Assembly: GCF_000421545.1 (NCBI RefSeq)
Contig: NZ_ATXF01000008.1
Coordinates: 1 to 64,000, forward strand
Reading direction: 5' to 3'
DNA: 64,000 nt
Origin: Agromyces italicus DSM 16388
GTDB taxonomy: Bacteria; Actinomycetota; Actinomycetes; Actinomycetales; Microbacteriaceae
Positions 1 through 12,715 of this stretch are shown here, piece after piece. The translations under genes were made by a program, and so were the position numbers. The notes beneath the pieces are model-generated. The model saw only the letters and a list, made by a program, of their open reading frames with translations. It was not told where the DNA came from and searched no databases. Position 1 is the stretch's first letter. The number at the start of each line of letters is the position of its first letter.

Positions 1-41
1 TGCAGGGGGGACCCTGTGGGAGAGTAGGACACCGCCGGACA
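1..41 (+). rRNA. rrf: 5S ribosomal RNA, 3' end (partial)
   Basis: The first 41 bases match the conserved 3' end of actinobacterial 5S rRNA: the CCCTGTGGGAGAGTAGGACA segment followed by the strand that closes helix I. The gene begins before the window, so an rRNA operon lies upstream. A terminator hairpin follows within 10 bases, which supports the end of a transcription unit here. Confidence 0.9.
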
Positions 42-50
42 AACATTACG

Positions 51-84
51 AAGAGCCGCCCACCACGTGGGCGGCTCTTCGCCT
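51..84 (+). terminator. rRNA operon terminator hairpin
   Basis: A perfect 13-bp inverted repeat (51-63 with 67-79) encloses a 3-nt loop and is followed by CGCCTTT, a weak T tract. It sits 10 bases after the 5S rRNA. From about 85 to 234 I see no gene; TACGGT at 195-200 is a possible -10 box for the next gene. Confidence 0.85.
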
Positions 85-234
85 TTAACACCAACACCAC
101 GGAAAGGTGGCTCGTCGCACCGATGAGCGGCGCCTCGAACGCGAGCGCCGGCCGCTCGTCCTGGGTGAACAGGTCCGCGGGCGGAGACCCGCAGTACGGT
201 TGAGTCTGACGAGACTCCCAATGACAGGAACAGC

Positions 235-2046
235 GTGAGCGAATCGAGCCAGGACTCGGCCGACCAGAACCGACCCGATCGGGCGAAGCAGGGCGACAGC
301 GCCCGCGGTGGCGCGGGTGCGCGGAAGACGACGGGGTCTTCGGGCGACCGGCGGCCATCGAGCGGCGATCGCGGCGCGAAGCGCCCCTACGAGCAGCGCG
401 ACGATCGCAAGTCCTACGGTGACCGCAACCAGAAGCGCTCGTACGGTTCGCGCGACGATCGGAAGCCCTATGGCGACCGTGGTGAGCGGAAGCCGTACGG
501 CGACCGCGATGGTCAGCGTTCGCACGGCGCTCGTGACGACCGGAAGCCGTATGGCGACCGCGGCGAGCGGAAGCCGTATGCCGACCGTGGTGAGCGGAAG
601 CCCTACGGTGACCGCGATGGTCAGCGTTCGCACGGTGCTCGCGATGACCGGAAGCCGTATGGCGACCGCGGCGACCGGAAGCTGTATGCCGACCGTGGTG
701 AGCGCAAGCCCTACGGTGACCGCGATGGTCAGCGTTCGCACGGTGCTCGCGATGACCGGAAGCCGTATGGCGACCGCGGCGACCGGAAGCTGTATGCCGA
801 CCGTGGTGAGCGCAAGCCCTACGGTGACCGCGATGGTCAGCGTTCGCACGGTGCTCGCGATGACCGGAAGCCGTATGGCGACCGCGGCGACCGGAAGCCC
901 TACGGTGCTCGCGACGATCGCAAGCCCTACAGTGCTCGCGACGATCGCAAGCCGTACGGCGACCGCGGTGATCGCAAGCCCTACAGTGCTCGCGACGATC
1001 GCAAGCCGTACGGCGACCGCGGTGATCGGAAGCCCTACGGTGACCGCCGGGATGCTCCGCGCTCCGGTGGTCATCGAGACGACGAGGCGCCGCGCGAACG
1101 CTACGGTGCGGCCGACCTCGCGGTTCGCCCCCGTCACGACGACCCCTTCATTCCCGAGCGGATCGACCCGCGTGATCTCGACAAAGGTGCACGCGCCGAG
1201 CTGAAGACGCTCAGCAAGGAGAATGCCGACTGGGTCGCACGGCATCTCGTCGCGGCATCCGAGCTGCTCGAAGCGGACCCGGAACTCGCCCACCGACACG
1301 CGATGTCCGCCGCGCGGCGCGCCGGCCGAATTGCGGTCGTGCGCGAGACGCTCGCGATCACCGCCTACGCGACCGGCGACTTCACCCTGGCGCTCCGCGA
1401 ACTCCGGACGTACCGCCGCATCTCGGGAAGCAACGACCAATTGCCGCTGATGGTCGACAGCGAGCGCGGCGTCGGTCGACCCGACCGTGCGCTCGAGGTC
1501 GGTCGTGCGGTCGATCGCGGCGAGCTGCCCGCGGCCGTGCAGGTCGGTCTCGCGATCGCGATGTCCGGCGCGCGCCTCGACCTCGAGCAGCCCGAACTGG
1601 CGCTCTCCGAGCTCGAGATCCCGCAGCTCGACCCCGATCGTGCGTTCTCGTACAGCCCTGCGCTCTTCTCCGCATACGCCGAGGTACTCGAAGAACTCGG
1701 CCGCGATGCGGAGGCCGCCGAATGGCGAACCCGTGCGGCTCGTGCCGAGGTCGCCCTCGGCGGCCCCGCCGAGGCGGAGTTCGTCGAGATCTTCGAACTC
1801 GAGGGCGACGACGAGGCTGAGGTCGACGTCGACGTCGCCGTCGTCGACGCCGAGACCGAGGCTGATGGAGAGGAACCGGTCGAAACGACCCCTGCGGCCC
1901 CCGAACTCGCCGAGCTCGAGGACCCTGGCGCCGTGCTCGAAGACGATGTGGCTGCGGTGCTCGCCGAGGGCGAGGCGCTCGACGCCGAAGCCTCATCGAG
2001 GTCTGACGGGGGCGACGCCGATGGCGCTGTTCCGCACCAAGACTGA
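235..2046 (+). CDS. Repeat-rich basic protein with TPR-like C-terminal half
   Basis: The protein has 603 residues. Residues 1-75 are low complexity. Residues 60-275 carry a nine-residue DRKPYGDRG-type unit nested in four 36-residue higher-order repeats starting at residues 83, 119, 155 and 191. Residues 320-510 form helical TPR-like segments, and the last 90 residues are very acidic. The basic tyrosine/arginine/glycine repeats suggest nucleic-acid binding, but this is inference. Close relatives sit before the HAD phosphatase gene in Microbacteriaceae and are sometimes labelled primosomal protein, without evidence I can see. GTG start with AGGAAC upstream. The stop overlaps the next gene by 26 bases. 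Confidence 0.75.
   Translation: MSESSQDSADQNRPDRAKQGDSARGGAGARKTTGSSGDRRPSSGDRGAKRPYEQRDDRKSYGDRNQKRSYGSRDDRKPYGDRGERKPYGDRDGQRSHGARDDRKPYGDRGERKPYADRGERKPYGDRDGQRSHGARDDRKPYGDRGDRKLYADRGERKPYGDRDGQRSHGARDDRKPYGDRGDRKLYADRGERKPYGDRDGQRSHGARDDRKPYGDRGDRKPYGARDDRKPYSARDDRKPYGDRGDRKPYSARDDRKPYGDRGDRKPYGDRRDAPRSGGHRDDEAPRERYGAADLAVRPRHDDPFIPERIDPRDLDKGARAELKTLSKENADWVARHLVAASELLEADPELAHRHAMSAARRAGRIAVVRETLAITAYATGDFTLALRELRTYRRISGSNDQLPLMVDSERGVGRPDRALEVGRAVDRGELPAAVQVGLAIAMSGARLDLEQPELALSELEIPQLDPDRAFSYSPALFSAYAEVLEELGRDAEAAEWRTRAARAEVALGGPAEAEFVEIFELEGDDEAEVDVDVAVVDAETEADGEEPVETTPAAPELAELEDPGAVLEDDVAAVLAEGEALDAEASSRSDGGDADGAVPHQD
481..912 (+). repeat. Four tandem 108-bp coding repeats
   Basis: Four copies of a 108-bp unit start at 481, 589, 697 and 805. 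The second and third copies are almost identical in DNA, which points to recent duplication or homogenisation. The unit is itself made of 27-bp subrepeats, and degenerate 27-bp copies continue to about 1050. Because the repeats preserve length in multiples of three, the array also keeps open long spurious frames on the opposite strand and in frame 2. Confidence 0.85.
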
Positions 2047-3055
2047 GCCGTCGACGCCGCTCGACGGTGTCGACGCGGTCTTCGCCGATCTCGACGGGGT
2101 CGTCTACGCCGGCGCCGGCGCGATCCCGTATGCGGTGGAGAGCCTCAATCTGGTCAAGCCCGGTCGTGCACTCGGCTACATCACGAACAACGCCTCCCGC
2201 AGTGACGCCTCCGTCGCCGGGCACCTCGCCGAGCTGGGCCTCGACGTCGTGCCCGAAGAGGTCGTGACCTCGCCGCAGGCGGCGATGCAGCTGCTCGAAG
2301 GACAGGTCGACGCGGGGGCCCTCGTGATGGTCGTCGGCGGCGAGGGCATCGAGGTCGAACTGCGCAAGCGCGGGTACCGGGTCACCCGTTCGGCCGATGA
2401 CGCACCCGACGCCGTGGTGCAGGGCTTCGCCCCCGAGATCGGTTGGAAGGACCTGGCCGAGGCGGCGTTCGCGCTCAACGCGCGCGGCGGTCCGGATGCC
2501 GCGACGCCCGGCATCCCGTGGATCGCCACCAACATGGACTGGACGATTCCGGTCGCACGGGGCATCGCGCCCGGCAACGGCACCCTGGTGTCGGCGGTGC
2601 ACACCGCGGTCGGCCGGTTCCCGCTCGTCGCGGGCAAGCCCGAGACACCGATCTTCGAGGAGGCGCGTCGTCGCTTCGCGGCGACGACCCCCCTCGTCGT
2701 GGGCGACCGGCTCGACACCGACATCCTCGGAGCGAACCGCGCCGGCATGGCGAGCGCGATCGTGCTGACGGGCATCGATCGGGCGAAGCAGCTGCTCGCC
2801 GCCGACGCCAAGAGCCGCCCCGACTTCATCCTCGCCGACCTCAGGGGGCTGCACGAGCCGTATCCGATCGTCGAGCAGCGGCGCGGGGGCGCGATCCGCG
2901 TGCGCGGGGCGAAGGTCGTGGTCGAGGGCGGTCGCGTCGAGATCCTGTCGGACGGCGGCGATGCGCTCGATCTCTTGCGTGCGTCCTGCGCGGCGATCTG
3001 GAGTTCCGGCATCGCGATCCACGCACTCGACGTGCCGACGCGCCTGTATTCGTGA
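2021..3055 (+). CDS. HAD-IIA family sugar/nucleotide phosphatase
   Basis: The 344-residue protein has the HAD hydrolase motifs in order: DLDGVVYAG (nucleophile Asp23 and acid/base Asp25), TNN near residue 66, a conserved Lys in GKPETP, and GDRLDTDI for metal binding. The arrangement is that of subclass IIA (NagD, p-nitrophenylphosphatase, phosphoglycolate phosphatase type). Its substrate cannot be read from sequence. The ATG at 2021 lies inside the end of the preceding gene, so translation is probably coupled. Confidence 0.9.
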   Translation: MALFRTKTEPSTPLDGVDAVFADLDGVVYAGAGAIPYAVESLNLVKPGRALGYITNNASRSDASVAGHLAELGLDVVPEEVVTSPQAAMQLLEGQVDAGALVMVVGGEGIEVELRKRGYRVTRSADDAPDAVVQGFAPEIGWKDLAEAAFALNARGGPDAATPGIPWIATNMDWTIPVARGIAPGNGTLVSAVHTAVGRFPLVAGKPETPIFEEARRRFAATTPLVVGDRLDTDILGANRAGMASAIVLTGIDRAKQLLAADAKSRPDFILADLRGLHEPYPIVEQRRGGAIRVRGAKVVVEGGRVEILSDGGDALDLLRASCAAIWSSGIAIHALDVPTRLYS

Positions 3056-3095
3056 TGATCGCGTCGGTGTCGGCGGCCCGGGGTACCGTGGACTC

Positions 3096-3284
3096 GTGAG
3101 CACTGACGACGACACCGACTTCGGCGCCGACGAGACGGGCGCACTCGGCGACGAGGCGCGCGCCGCACTGGCCGAGATCGACGACCTGCCGCTCGCCGAA
3201 CGAGCTCCCGCCTACGATGCCCTCGCCGCGCGACTGCGTGACGAGCTCGAGCAGTCCGACCCGTCGCGCGTCTCGCCCCGGTGA
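3096..3284 (+). CDS. Small acidic actinobacterial protein of unknown function
   Basis: This 62-residue acidic protein has no recognised domain. It lies between the HAD phosphatase and tlyA and its stop overlaps the tlyA start. A TACCGT box at 3084-3089 is followed by exactly 6 nt and then GTG, the leaderless promoter pattern seen at many genes in this window. That supports it as a real gene heading a tlyA-nadK-recN unit. A short ORF of this type before tlyA is common in actinobacteria. Confidence 0.7.
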   Translation: MSTDDDTDFGADETGALGDEARAALAEIDDLPLAERAPAYDALAARLRDELEQSDPSRVSPR

Positions 3285-4093
3285 TGACCGAACAGCGACT
3301 CGACGCCGCACTCGCGAGCCGGGGTCTCGCCCGATCGCGCACGCACGCGGCGACCCTGATCGCCGGAGGGCTCGTGACGGTCGACGGCCGGCCCGTCGTG
3401 AAGCCGTCCGTGAAGGTCGCGCCCGACGCCGCACTCGTGGTCGCGGCATCCGACCACTATGTGAGCCGCGCCGCCCACAAACTGATCGCGGCGCTCGACG
3501 CGTTCGAGGTCTCGCCCGGCGGGCGCGTCGCGCTCGACGCAGGTGCCTCGACCGGTGGGTTCAGCCAGGTCCTGCTCGAGCGCGGCGCGAAAACGGTGCT
3601 CGCCGTCGATGTGGGGCACGGGCAGCTCGCGCCCCAGCTTGTCGACGCAGCAGGGCTCGTGCTCGTCGAGGGCTGCAATGTGCGCCATCTCACCGCCGAG
3701 TCGCTCGCGGCGTCGACGGGCGTCGCCGAGCGCCCGTCGCTCGTGACGGCCGACCTGTCGTTCATCTCGCTCCCGACCGTGCTGCCCGCACTCCGTGAGA
3801 CGGCCGCGCCCTCGGCCGACTTCGTGCTCCTCGTGAAGCCGCAGTTCGAGGTCGGCCGAGGGGGAGTGCGCGAAGGCATCGTCCACGATGCGGCGCTGCG
3901 CTCCGAGGCCGTCATGAACGTGCTGTGGGCGGCCCACGATCTCGGGTTGCACACGGTGGGCGTCACCTCCTCCCCAATCGCCGGCTCCCACGGCAACCGC
4001 GAGTTCCTCGTGCATCTCAGCGCGACGGCCGGCTCCGATCCGTCAGAATGGTCGAGTCGGGTCGACGAACTGACAGGAGGAGCGCACGGGTGA
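3284..4093 (+). CDS. tlyA: TlyA family rRNA (cytidine-2'-O)-methyltransferase
   Basis: The roughly 269-residue protein has an N-terminal S4 RNA-binding domain (about residues 3-65) and a FtsJ/RrmJ-type Rossmann methyltransferase domain with the SAM-binding segment LDAGASTGGFS followed by AVDVGHGQL. TlyA 2'-O-methylates cytidines in 16S and 23S rRNA, and loss gives capreomycin resistance in mycobacteria. GTG at 3281 is an alternative start one codon earlier. The stop overlaps the nadK start by four bases. Confidence 0.92.
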   Translation: MTEQRLDAALASRGLARSRTHAATLIAGGLVTVDGRPVVKPSVKVAPDAALVVAASDHYVSRAAHKLIAALDAFEVSPGGRVALDAGASTGGFSQVLLERGAKTVLAVDVGHGQLAPQLVDAAGLVLVEGCNVRHLTAESLAASTGVAERPSLVTADLSFISLPTVLPALRETAAPSADFVLLVKPQFEVGRGGVREGIVHDAALRSEAVMNVLWAAHDLGLHTVGVTSSPIAGSHGNREFLVHLSATAGSDPSEWSSRVDELTGGAHG

Positions 4094-5004
4094 ACGACGC
4101 ACGGCATTTCCTCGTGGTCTCCCACACCGGGCGCCAGGCTGCCCTCGAGGCGACGGGCGAAGTCTGCACGCAGCTGCTCGATGCCGGCGCGATCCCGGTG
4201 ATCGCCGCCGAGCACTGGGACGACGTGCACACCTTCGTGCCTGCGCTGAACGGCGGTGTGGCCCGCTTCGAAGACATCGATCCCGGCCTCATCGAGCTCG
4301 TCATCGTCCTCGGCGGCGACGGCACCATCCTGCGGGCGGCCGAGCTGATCCGCGACGCTCCCGTCCCGCTGCTCGGGGTGAATCTCGGGCACGTCGGGTT
4401 CCTCGCCGAAAGCGAACGCGACGACCTCGGCTACACCGTCTCGCGGGCGTTGGCGCGCGACTACACGGTCGAGGAGCGCATGACGCTGTCGGTGCGCGCG
4501 AAGGTCGGCGACGAGGTCGTCTACGAGAGCTGGGCGCTCAACGAGGCGACGGTCGAGAAGGCCGAGCGCGAGCGCATGCTCGAGGTGGTCATCGAGGTCG
4601 ATCGCCGCCCGCTCTCGTCGTTCGGCTGCGACGGCGTGGTGATGTCGACGCCGACGGGGTCGACGGCGTACTCGTTCTCGGCGGGCGGTCCGATCGTGTG
4701 GCCCGGCCTCGAGGCGCTGCTCCTCGTGCCGCTCAGCGCCCACGCGCTCTTCGCCCGTCCGCTCGTGGTGGGCGCCGACTCCTCCCTCGCCGTCGAGATC
4801 CTGCAACGCACCGAGACTTCGGCGGTCATCTGGTGCGACGGCCGACGCACCTTCGACCTGCCGCCCGGTGCCCGCGTGATCGTGCGCAAGTCCGACGTGC
4901 CGGTGCGTCTCGCGCGCCTCCACGAAGCACCGTTCACCGACCGGCTCGTCAACAAGTTCCAACTGCCCGTGACGGGCTGGAGGGGGCCGGCCGGACGTGA
5001 ATGA
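4090..5004 (+). CDS. nadK: NAD kinase
   Basis: This 304-residue protein phosphorylates NAD to NADP in the cytosol. The diagnostic GGDGT motif, NLGHVGFLAE and TPTGSTAYSFSAGGPI are all present. It is translationally coupled to tlyA through a GTGA overlap, and recN follows 24 bases later. The order tlyA-nadK-recN is conserved across actinobacteria, which makes the call secure. Confidence 0.95.
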   Translation: MNDARHFLVVSHTGRQAALEATGEVCTQLLDAGAIPVIAAEHWDDVHTFVPALNGGVARFEDIDPGLIELVIVLGGDGTILRAAELIRDAPVPLLGVNLGHVGFLAESERDDLGYTVSRALARDYTVEERMTLSVRAKVGDEVVYESWALNEATVEKAERERMLEVVIEVDRRPLSSFGCDGVVMSTPTGSTAYSFSAGGPIVWPGLEALLLVPLSAHALFARPLVVGADSSLAVEILQRTETSAVIWCDGRRTFDLPPGARVIVRKSDVPVRLARLHEAPFTDRLVNKFQLPVTGWRGPAGRE

Positions 5005-5028
5005 GTCTTCGCTGAACGAGGGAGCCCG

Positions 5029-9230
<4,202 letters not shown>

Positions 9231-9234
<4 letters not shown>

Positions 9235-10136
9235 CGACGGCCGCGCTCGTCGACGGGTACCTGCGGCACCTGACCGTCGAGCGCGGGCTCGCGCGCAACA
9301 CGATCGCGTCGTACCGGCGCGATCTCACGATCTACGCCGACTGGCTCGACGCCCGCGGGCTCGCCGATCCCGATCGGGTGCGCGAGGGCGACCTCGCCGA
9401 CTTCGTCCGCTACCTGGGTGCCGACCGCGAACCCGTGCTCGCGACCTCGTCGATCGCCCGGGTGCTCTCGGCGGTGCGAGGGCTCCATCGCTTTCTCGCC
9501 GACGAGGGCGAGATCACGGCCGACGTGTCGAAGGAGCTCCGCCCGCCGAAGCTGCCGACGAGGCTGCCGAAGGCGATCCCCGTCGAGGACGTCGAGGCGC
9601 TCATCGCCGCCGCCGGTGGAGAGGAGCCGGCCGAACTGCGAGACCAGGCGCTCCTCGAACTGCTCTACGCGACGGGCGCGCGCGTCTCCGAGGCCGTCTC
9701 GCTGAACGTCGACGACCTCATCGACGACGAGGTCGTGCGGCTGTTCGGCAAGGGGGGCAAGCAGCGCGTCGTGCCGCTCGGCAGCTACGCCAGGCGGGCG
9801 GTCGGCGCGTATCTCGTGCGGGCGAGGCCGGTCTTCTCCGCACGAGGGCAGGCGACGCCCGCGCTCTTCCTCGGGGTCCGCGGCCGGCGCATGTCGCGCC
9901 AGGCCGCGTGGGACGCGAGCACCGCGGCCGCCGAGAAGGCCGGGCTCGAGGCATCCGTCTCGCCGCATACGCTGCGCCACTCGTTCGCGACCCACCTCCT
10001 CGAGGGCGGTGCCGATGTGCGCGTCGTGCAGGAGCTCCTCGGGCACTCCTCGGTGGCGACGACGCAGATCTACACCCTCGTCACAGCCGATACACTCCGG
10101 GAGATGTACACGGCAGCACACCCGCGTGCTCGCTAG
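9231..10136 (+). CDS. xerD: Site-specific tyrosine recombinase XerD
   Basis: The 301-residue recombinase resolves chromosome dimers at dif with XerC. It has an N-terminal SAM-like core-binding domain and the catalytic residues Arg in [25 protein letters not shown], the LLGHSS segment and the nucleophile Tyr in QIYTLV. Chromosomal synteny with scpA/scpB downstream, and the absence of phage genes, identifies it as the housekeeping XerD rather than a mobile integrase. Confidence 0.93.
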
Positions 10137-10139
10137 AAT
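10134..10139 (+). promoter_or_regulatory. Likely -10 box of the parA-like/scpAB operon
   Basis: TAGAAT overlaps the xerD stop codon and lies 55 bases before the GTG of the ParA-like gene, which has its own AGGAGAGAAG ribosome site. It would give a short untranslated leader. Confidence 0.45.
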
Positions 10140-10193
10140 CGACCAAGCCCAGATCGATCAGGCACCGCGCCGCCCCAGGAGAGAAGACGACAC

Positions 10194-11081
10194 GTGACGC
10201 AGCACCAGCAGGACTCGGCGGTCGGAACCACCTCGCCCGGGCCCGAGCTCGGGCCGACCGGTCGACCGCATCGGGAGTTCCCCGACCCTGCGGCGCTCGC
10301 CTCGCACGGTCCGGCACGCATCATCGCCCTCTGCAACCAGAAGGGCGGCGTCGGCAAGACCACCACGACGATCAACCTCGGCGCGACGCTCGCCGAGTAC
10401 GGCCGACGGGTGCTCGCGATCGACTTCGACCCGCAGGGCGCGCTGTCTGCCGGGCTCGGTGTGCAGACCCACGACGTGCCGACGATCTACGATCTCCTGC
10501 TCTCGCGGCAGTTCGAACCGAACGACGCGATCCAGCGGACGAGCGTCGAGGGCCTCGACGTGATCCCCGCCAACATCGACCTCTCGGCCGCCGAGGTGCA
10601 CCTCGTCACCGAGGTCGCGCGCGAGCAGATCCTCGCGGGCGTGCTGCGCCGCGTCTCCGCCGACTACGACGTCATCCTCATCGACTGCCAGCCCTCGCTC
10701 GGCCTCCTCACCGTCAACGCGCTGACCGCGAGCCACGGCGTCATCATCCCGCTCGAGTGCGAGTTCTTCGCACTGCGCGGAGTGGCACTGCTGATCGAGA
10801 CCATCGACAAGGTGCGTGACCGGCTCAACCCCGCGATCGAGCTCGACGGCATCCTCGCCACGATGTACGACTCGCGCACGCTGCACTCGCGCGAGGTGCT
10901 CGAGCGCGTCGTCGATGCGTTCGGCGACAAGGTGCTCGAGACGGTGATCACCCGCACGGTGAAGTTCCCCGACGCGACGGTCGCGGCGACGCCGATCACC
11001 GAGTTCGCTCCCGAGCACCAGGCGTCGAAGGCGTACCGGCAGCTCGCCAGGGAGCTGGTGTTCCGTGGCGCGGTCGCCTGA
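10194..11081 (+). CDS. ParA/Soj-family ATPase linked to condensin
   Basis: This 295-residue P-loop ATPase has a deviant Walker A motif (KGGVGKTT) near residue 50, DFDPQGALSAGL, and DVILIDCQPSLG. The first 40 residues are a poorly conserved tail. ParA-like proteins of this kind sit between xerD and scpA in many actinobacteria and are distinct from the ParA of the oriC parAB pair. A role with ScpA/ScpB in chromosome organisation is inferred from the 17-base overlap with scpA. Confidence 0.88.
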   Translation: MTQHQQDSAVGTTSPGPELGPTGRPHREFPDPAALASHGPARIIALCNQKGGVGKTTTTINLGATLAEYGRRVLAIDFDPQGALSAGLGVQTHDVPTIYDLLLSRQFEPNDAIQRTSVEGLDVIPANIDLSAAEVHLVTEVAREQILAGVLRRVSADYDVILIDCQPSLGLLTVNALTASHGVIIPLECEFFALRGVALLIETIDKVRDRLNPAIELDGILATMYDSRTLHSREVLERVVDAFGDKVLETVITRTVKFPDATVAATPITEFAPEHQASKAYRQLARELVFRGAVA

Positions 11082-11916
11082 GGCGTCGGCCTCAGCGCAC
11101 GAGCCGGCGACGGATGCCCCGCTGGGCGGCTCGGAGCCGAGGTTCCGAGTCGCGCTCACCAACTTCGAGGGCCCGTTCGACCTGCTGCTCTCGCTCATCG
11201 CGAAGCACGAGCTCGACATCACCGAGGTGTCGCTGTCGAAGGTCACCGACGAGTTCATCTCGTACCTGAAGGGGCTCGACTCCGAGGAGGAGCTCGACCG
11301 TGCGAGCGAGTTCCTCGTGGTCGCGGCGACCCTGCTCGACCTCAAGGTCGCGGGGCTCCTGCCGCAGGGCGAGCTCGTCGACGCCGAGGACGTCGCGCTG
11401 CTCGAGGCGCGCGACCTGCTCTTCGCCCGGCTGCTGCAGTATCGCGCTTTCAAAGAGGCGGCGCGCTGGTTCAGCGGCAACCTCGACGCCGAGGCATCGC
11501 GCCACGCGCGCACGGTGCGCCTCGAAGCGCAATTCCGGCAGCGTGCGCCCGAACTGGTGTGGTCGTTGTCCGCCGAGGACTTCGCGGCGCTCGCGACGTT
11601 CGCGCTCACTCCGCGGGAGATCCCCGTCGTGGGGCTCGACCACCTGCATGCGCCGCTCGTGTCGATCCGCGAGCAGGCGGCGCAGCTCGTCGCGATCCTT
11701 CGCCGGGGCGAGCCGGTCACTTTCCGGCAGCTGATCGCCGGGGTGGGGCAGCCGGGCGTCGTGGTCGCGCGCTTCCTCGCAGTGCTCGAACTGTACCGTC
11801 ACGCCGCGATCGGCTTCGACCAGCTCGAACCGCTCGGCGAGCTGACCCTGCACTGGGCCGCCGAGAGCTGGTCCGACGCGAACCTCGAGAGCCTGGGGGC
11901 CGACTATGACGAATGA
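11065..11916 (+). CDS. scpA: Segregation and condensation protein A
   Basis: ScpA is the kleisin subunit that bridges SMC heads. The 283-residue product shows the kleisin N-terminal segment FEGPFDLLLSLIAKHELDITEVSLSKVTDEF at about residues 36-68 and the C-terminal winged helix. GTG 11065 overlaps the ParA-like gene, and the stop overlaps scpB by eleven bases, giving tight coupling of the condensin subunits. Confidence 0.93.
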   Translation: MARSPEASASAHEPATDAPLGGSEPRFRVALTNFEGPFDLLLSLIAKHELDITEVSLSKVTDEFISYLKGLDSEEELDRASEFLVVAATLLDLKVAGLLPQGELVDAEDVALLEARDLLFARLLQYRAFKEAARWFSGNLDAEASRHARTVRLEAQFRQRAPELVWSLSAEDFAALATFALTPREIPVVGLDHLHAPLVSIREQAAQLVAILRRGEPVTFRQLIAGVGQPGVVVARFLAVLELYRHAAIGFDQLEPLGELTLHWAAESWSDANLESLGADYDE

Positions 11917-12715
11917 ACCGCACCCGTGGGTTGAGGAGGGAGCGGAGCGACCGTCTCGAAATCCGTGGGTTGACGAGGGAGCGGAGCGACCGTCTCGAGA
12001 CCCCGAAGGCGCGCCCGAAGGTGTCGCGTCGCCGCCTTCGTCGACCCCTCAGCCCGCGGAACACGACGGCCCCGAGCTCTCGGTCGCGACCCCGCTCGAC
12101 GTGCCCGGGCAGCCCCGCCTCGACCTCGATCGCGCGATCGAGGCGATTCTCTTCATCGCCGACGAACCCCAGAGCGTCGTGCACCTGGCCGCGGCGGTCG
12201 CCCGCCCGGTCGCCGAGGTGCGGGCGTCGATCGCCCGCCTGCGGGCCGACTACGACGGCGAGGCGGTCTCGGGGGAGCCGCGCACCGATGTCCCCGCCGA
12301 CGAGGGTGCGGCACGCAGCATCCGTCGGGGGTTCGAACTTCGCGAGGTCGGCGGCGGTTGGCGATTCTACGTGCGCGCCGACTACGACGGGCTCGTCACC
12401 TCGTTCGTCGTCACGCAGTCGTCGACGAGGCTCTCGCAGGCGGCGCTCGAGACGCTCTCGGTGATCGCGTACAAGCAGCCGATCTCGCGTTCGCAGGTCG
12501 CCTCGATCCGTGCGGTGAACGTCGATTCGGTCGTTCGCACGCTGCTCGGCCGAGGGCTCGTCACTGAGGTGTCGAGCGACCCCGAAACCGGCGCCATCCT
12601 GTACGGAACCACCGAGCTGCTGCTCACGAACCTCGGCATCAACTCGCTCGACGAACTGCCGCCGATCTCGCCGTTGCTCGACGACGGCCAGGAGGGATTC
12701 GACCTTGACCGATGA
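11906..12715 (+). CDS. scpB: Segregation and condensation protein B with repeat-derived N-terminus
   Basis: The C-terminal 195 residues form ScpB: two winged helices, with LDRAIEAILFIADEPQSV and ALETLSVIAYKQPISRSQV as landmarks. Before the core lies an extra tail of about 65 residues. Inside it, residues 7-32 are two 13-residue copies, PWVEEGAERPSRN and PWVDEGAERPSRD. Their DNA resembles a short dispersed repeat that is common between genes in Microbacteriaceae. The tail is probably disordered and dispensable, since ScpB proteins normally start near the core. A later start is not excluded, but no strong alternative is seen. Confidence 0.9.
   Translation: MTNEPHPWVEEGAERPSRNPWVDEGAERPSRDPEGAPEGVASPPSSTPQPAEHDGPELSVATPLDVPGQPRLDLDRAIEAILFIADEPQSVVHLAAAVARPVAEVRASIARLRADYDGEAVSGEPRTDVPADEGAARSIRRGFELREVGGGWRFYVRADYDGLVTSFVVTQSSTRLSQAALETLSVIAYKQPISRSQVASIRAVNVDSVVRTLLGRGLVTEVSSDPETGAILYGTTELLLTNLGINSLDELPPISPLLDDGQEGFDLDR
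11924..12001 (+). repeat. Two tandem 39-bp copies of a Microbacteriaceae-type dispersed repeat inside scpB
   Basis: Copy 1 (11924-11962) and copy 2 (11963-12001) differ at only a few positions. Each contains GGGTTGAGGAGGGAGCGGAG-like sequence followed by CGACCGTCTCGA. I recognise this as close to a short element found between genes in many Microbacteriaceae genomes. Here the period of 39 bp keeps the scpB frame open. Confidence 0.75.

Noticed and set aside
481-912. Direct repeats considered as a CRISPR array
   Set aside because: The units are contiguous and coding, with no unique spacers and no cas genes.
308-1204. A 298-codon frame +2 ORF over the same repeats
   Set aside because: It is a frame shadow kept open by repeat units divisible by three; composition (Ser/Thr/Ala) is an artefact of shifted codons.
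85-1440. A 451-codon open frame on the minus strand rich in VAIRLPVIASTV-like repeats
   Set aside because: It is the antisense shadow of the DRKPYGDRG repeats. Its periodicity follows the plus-strand codons, and it has no ribosome site or recognisable domain.
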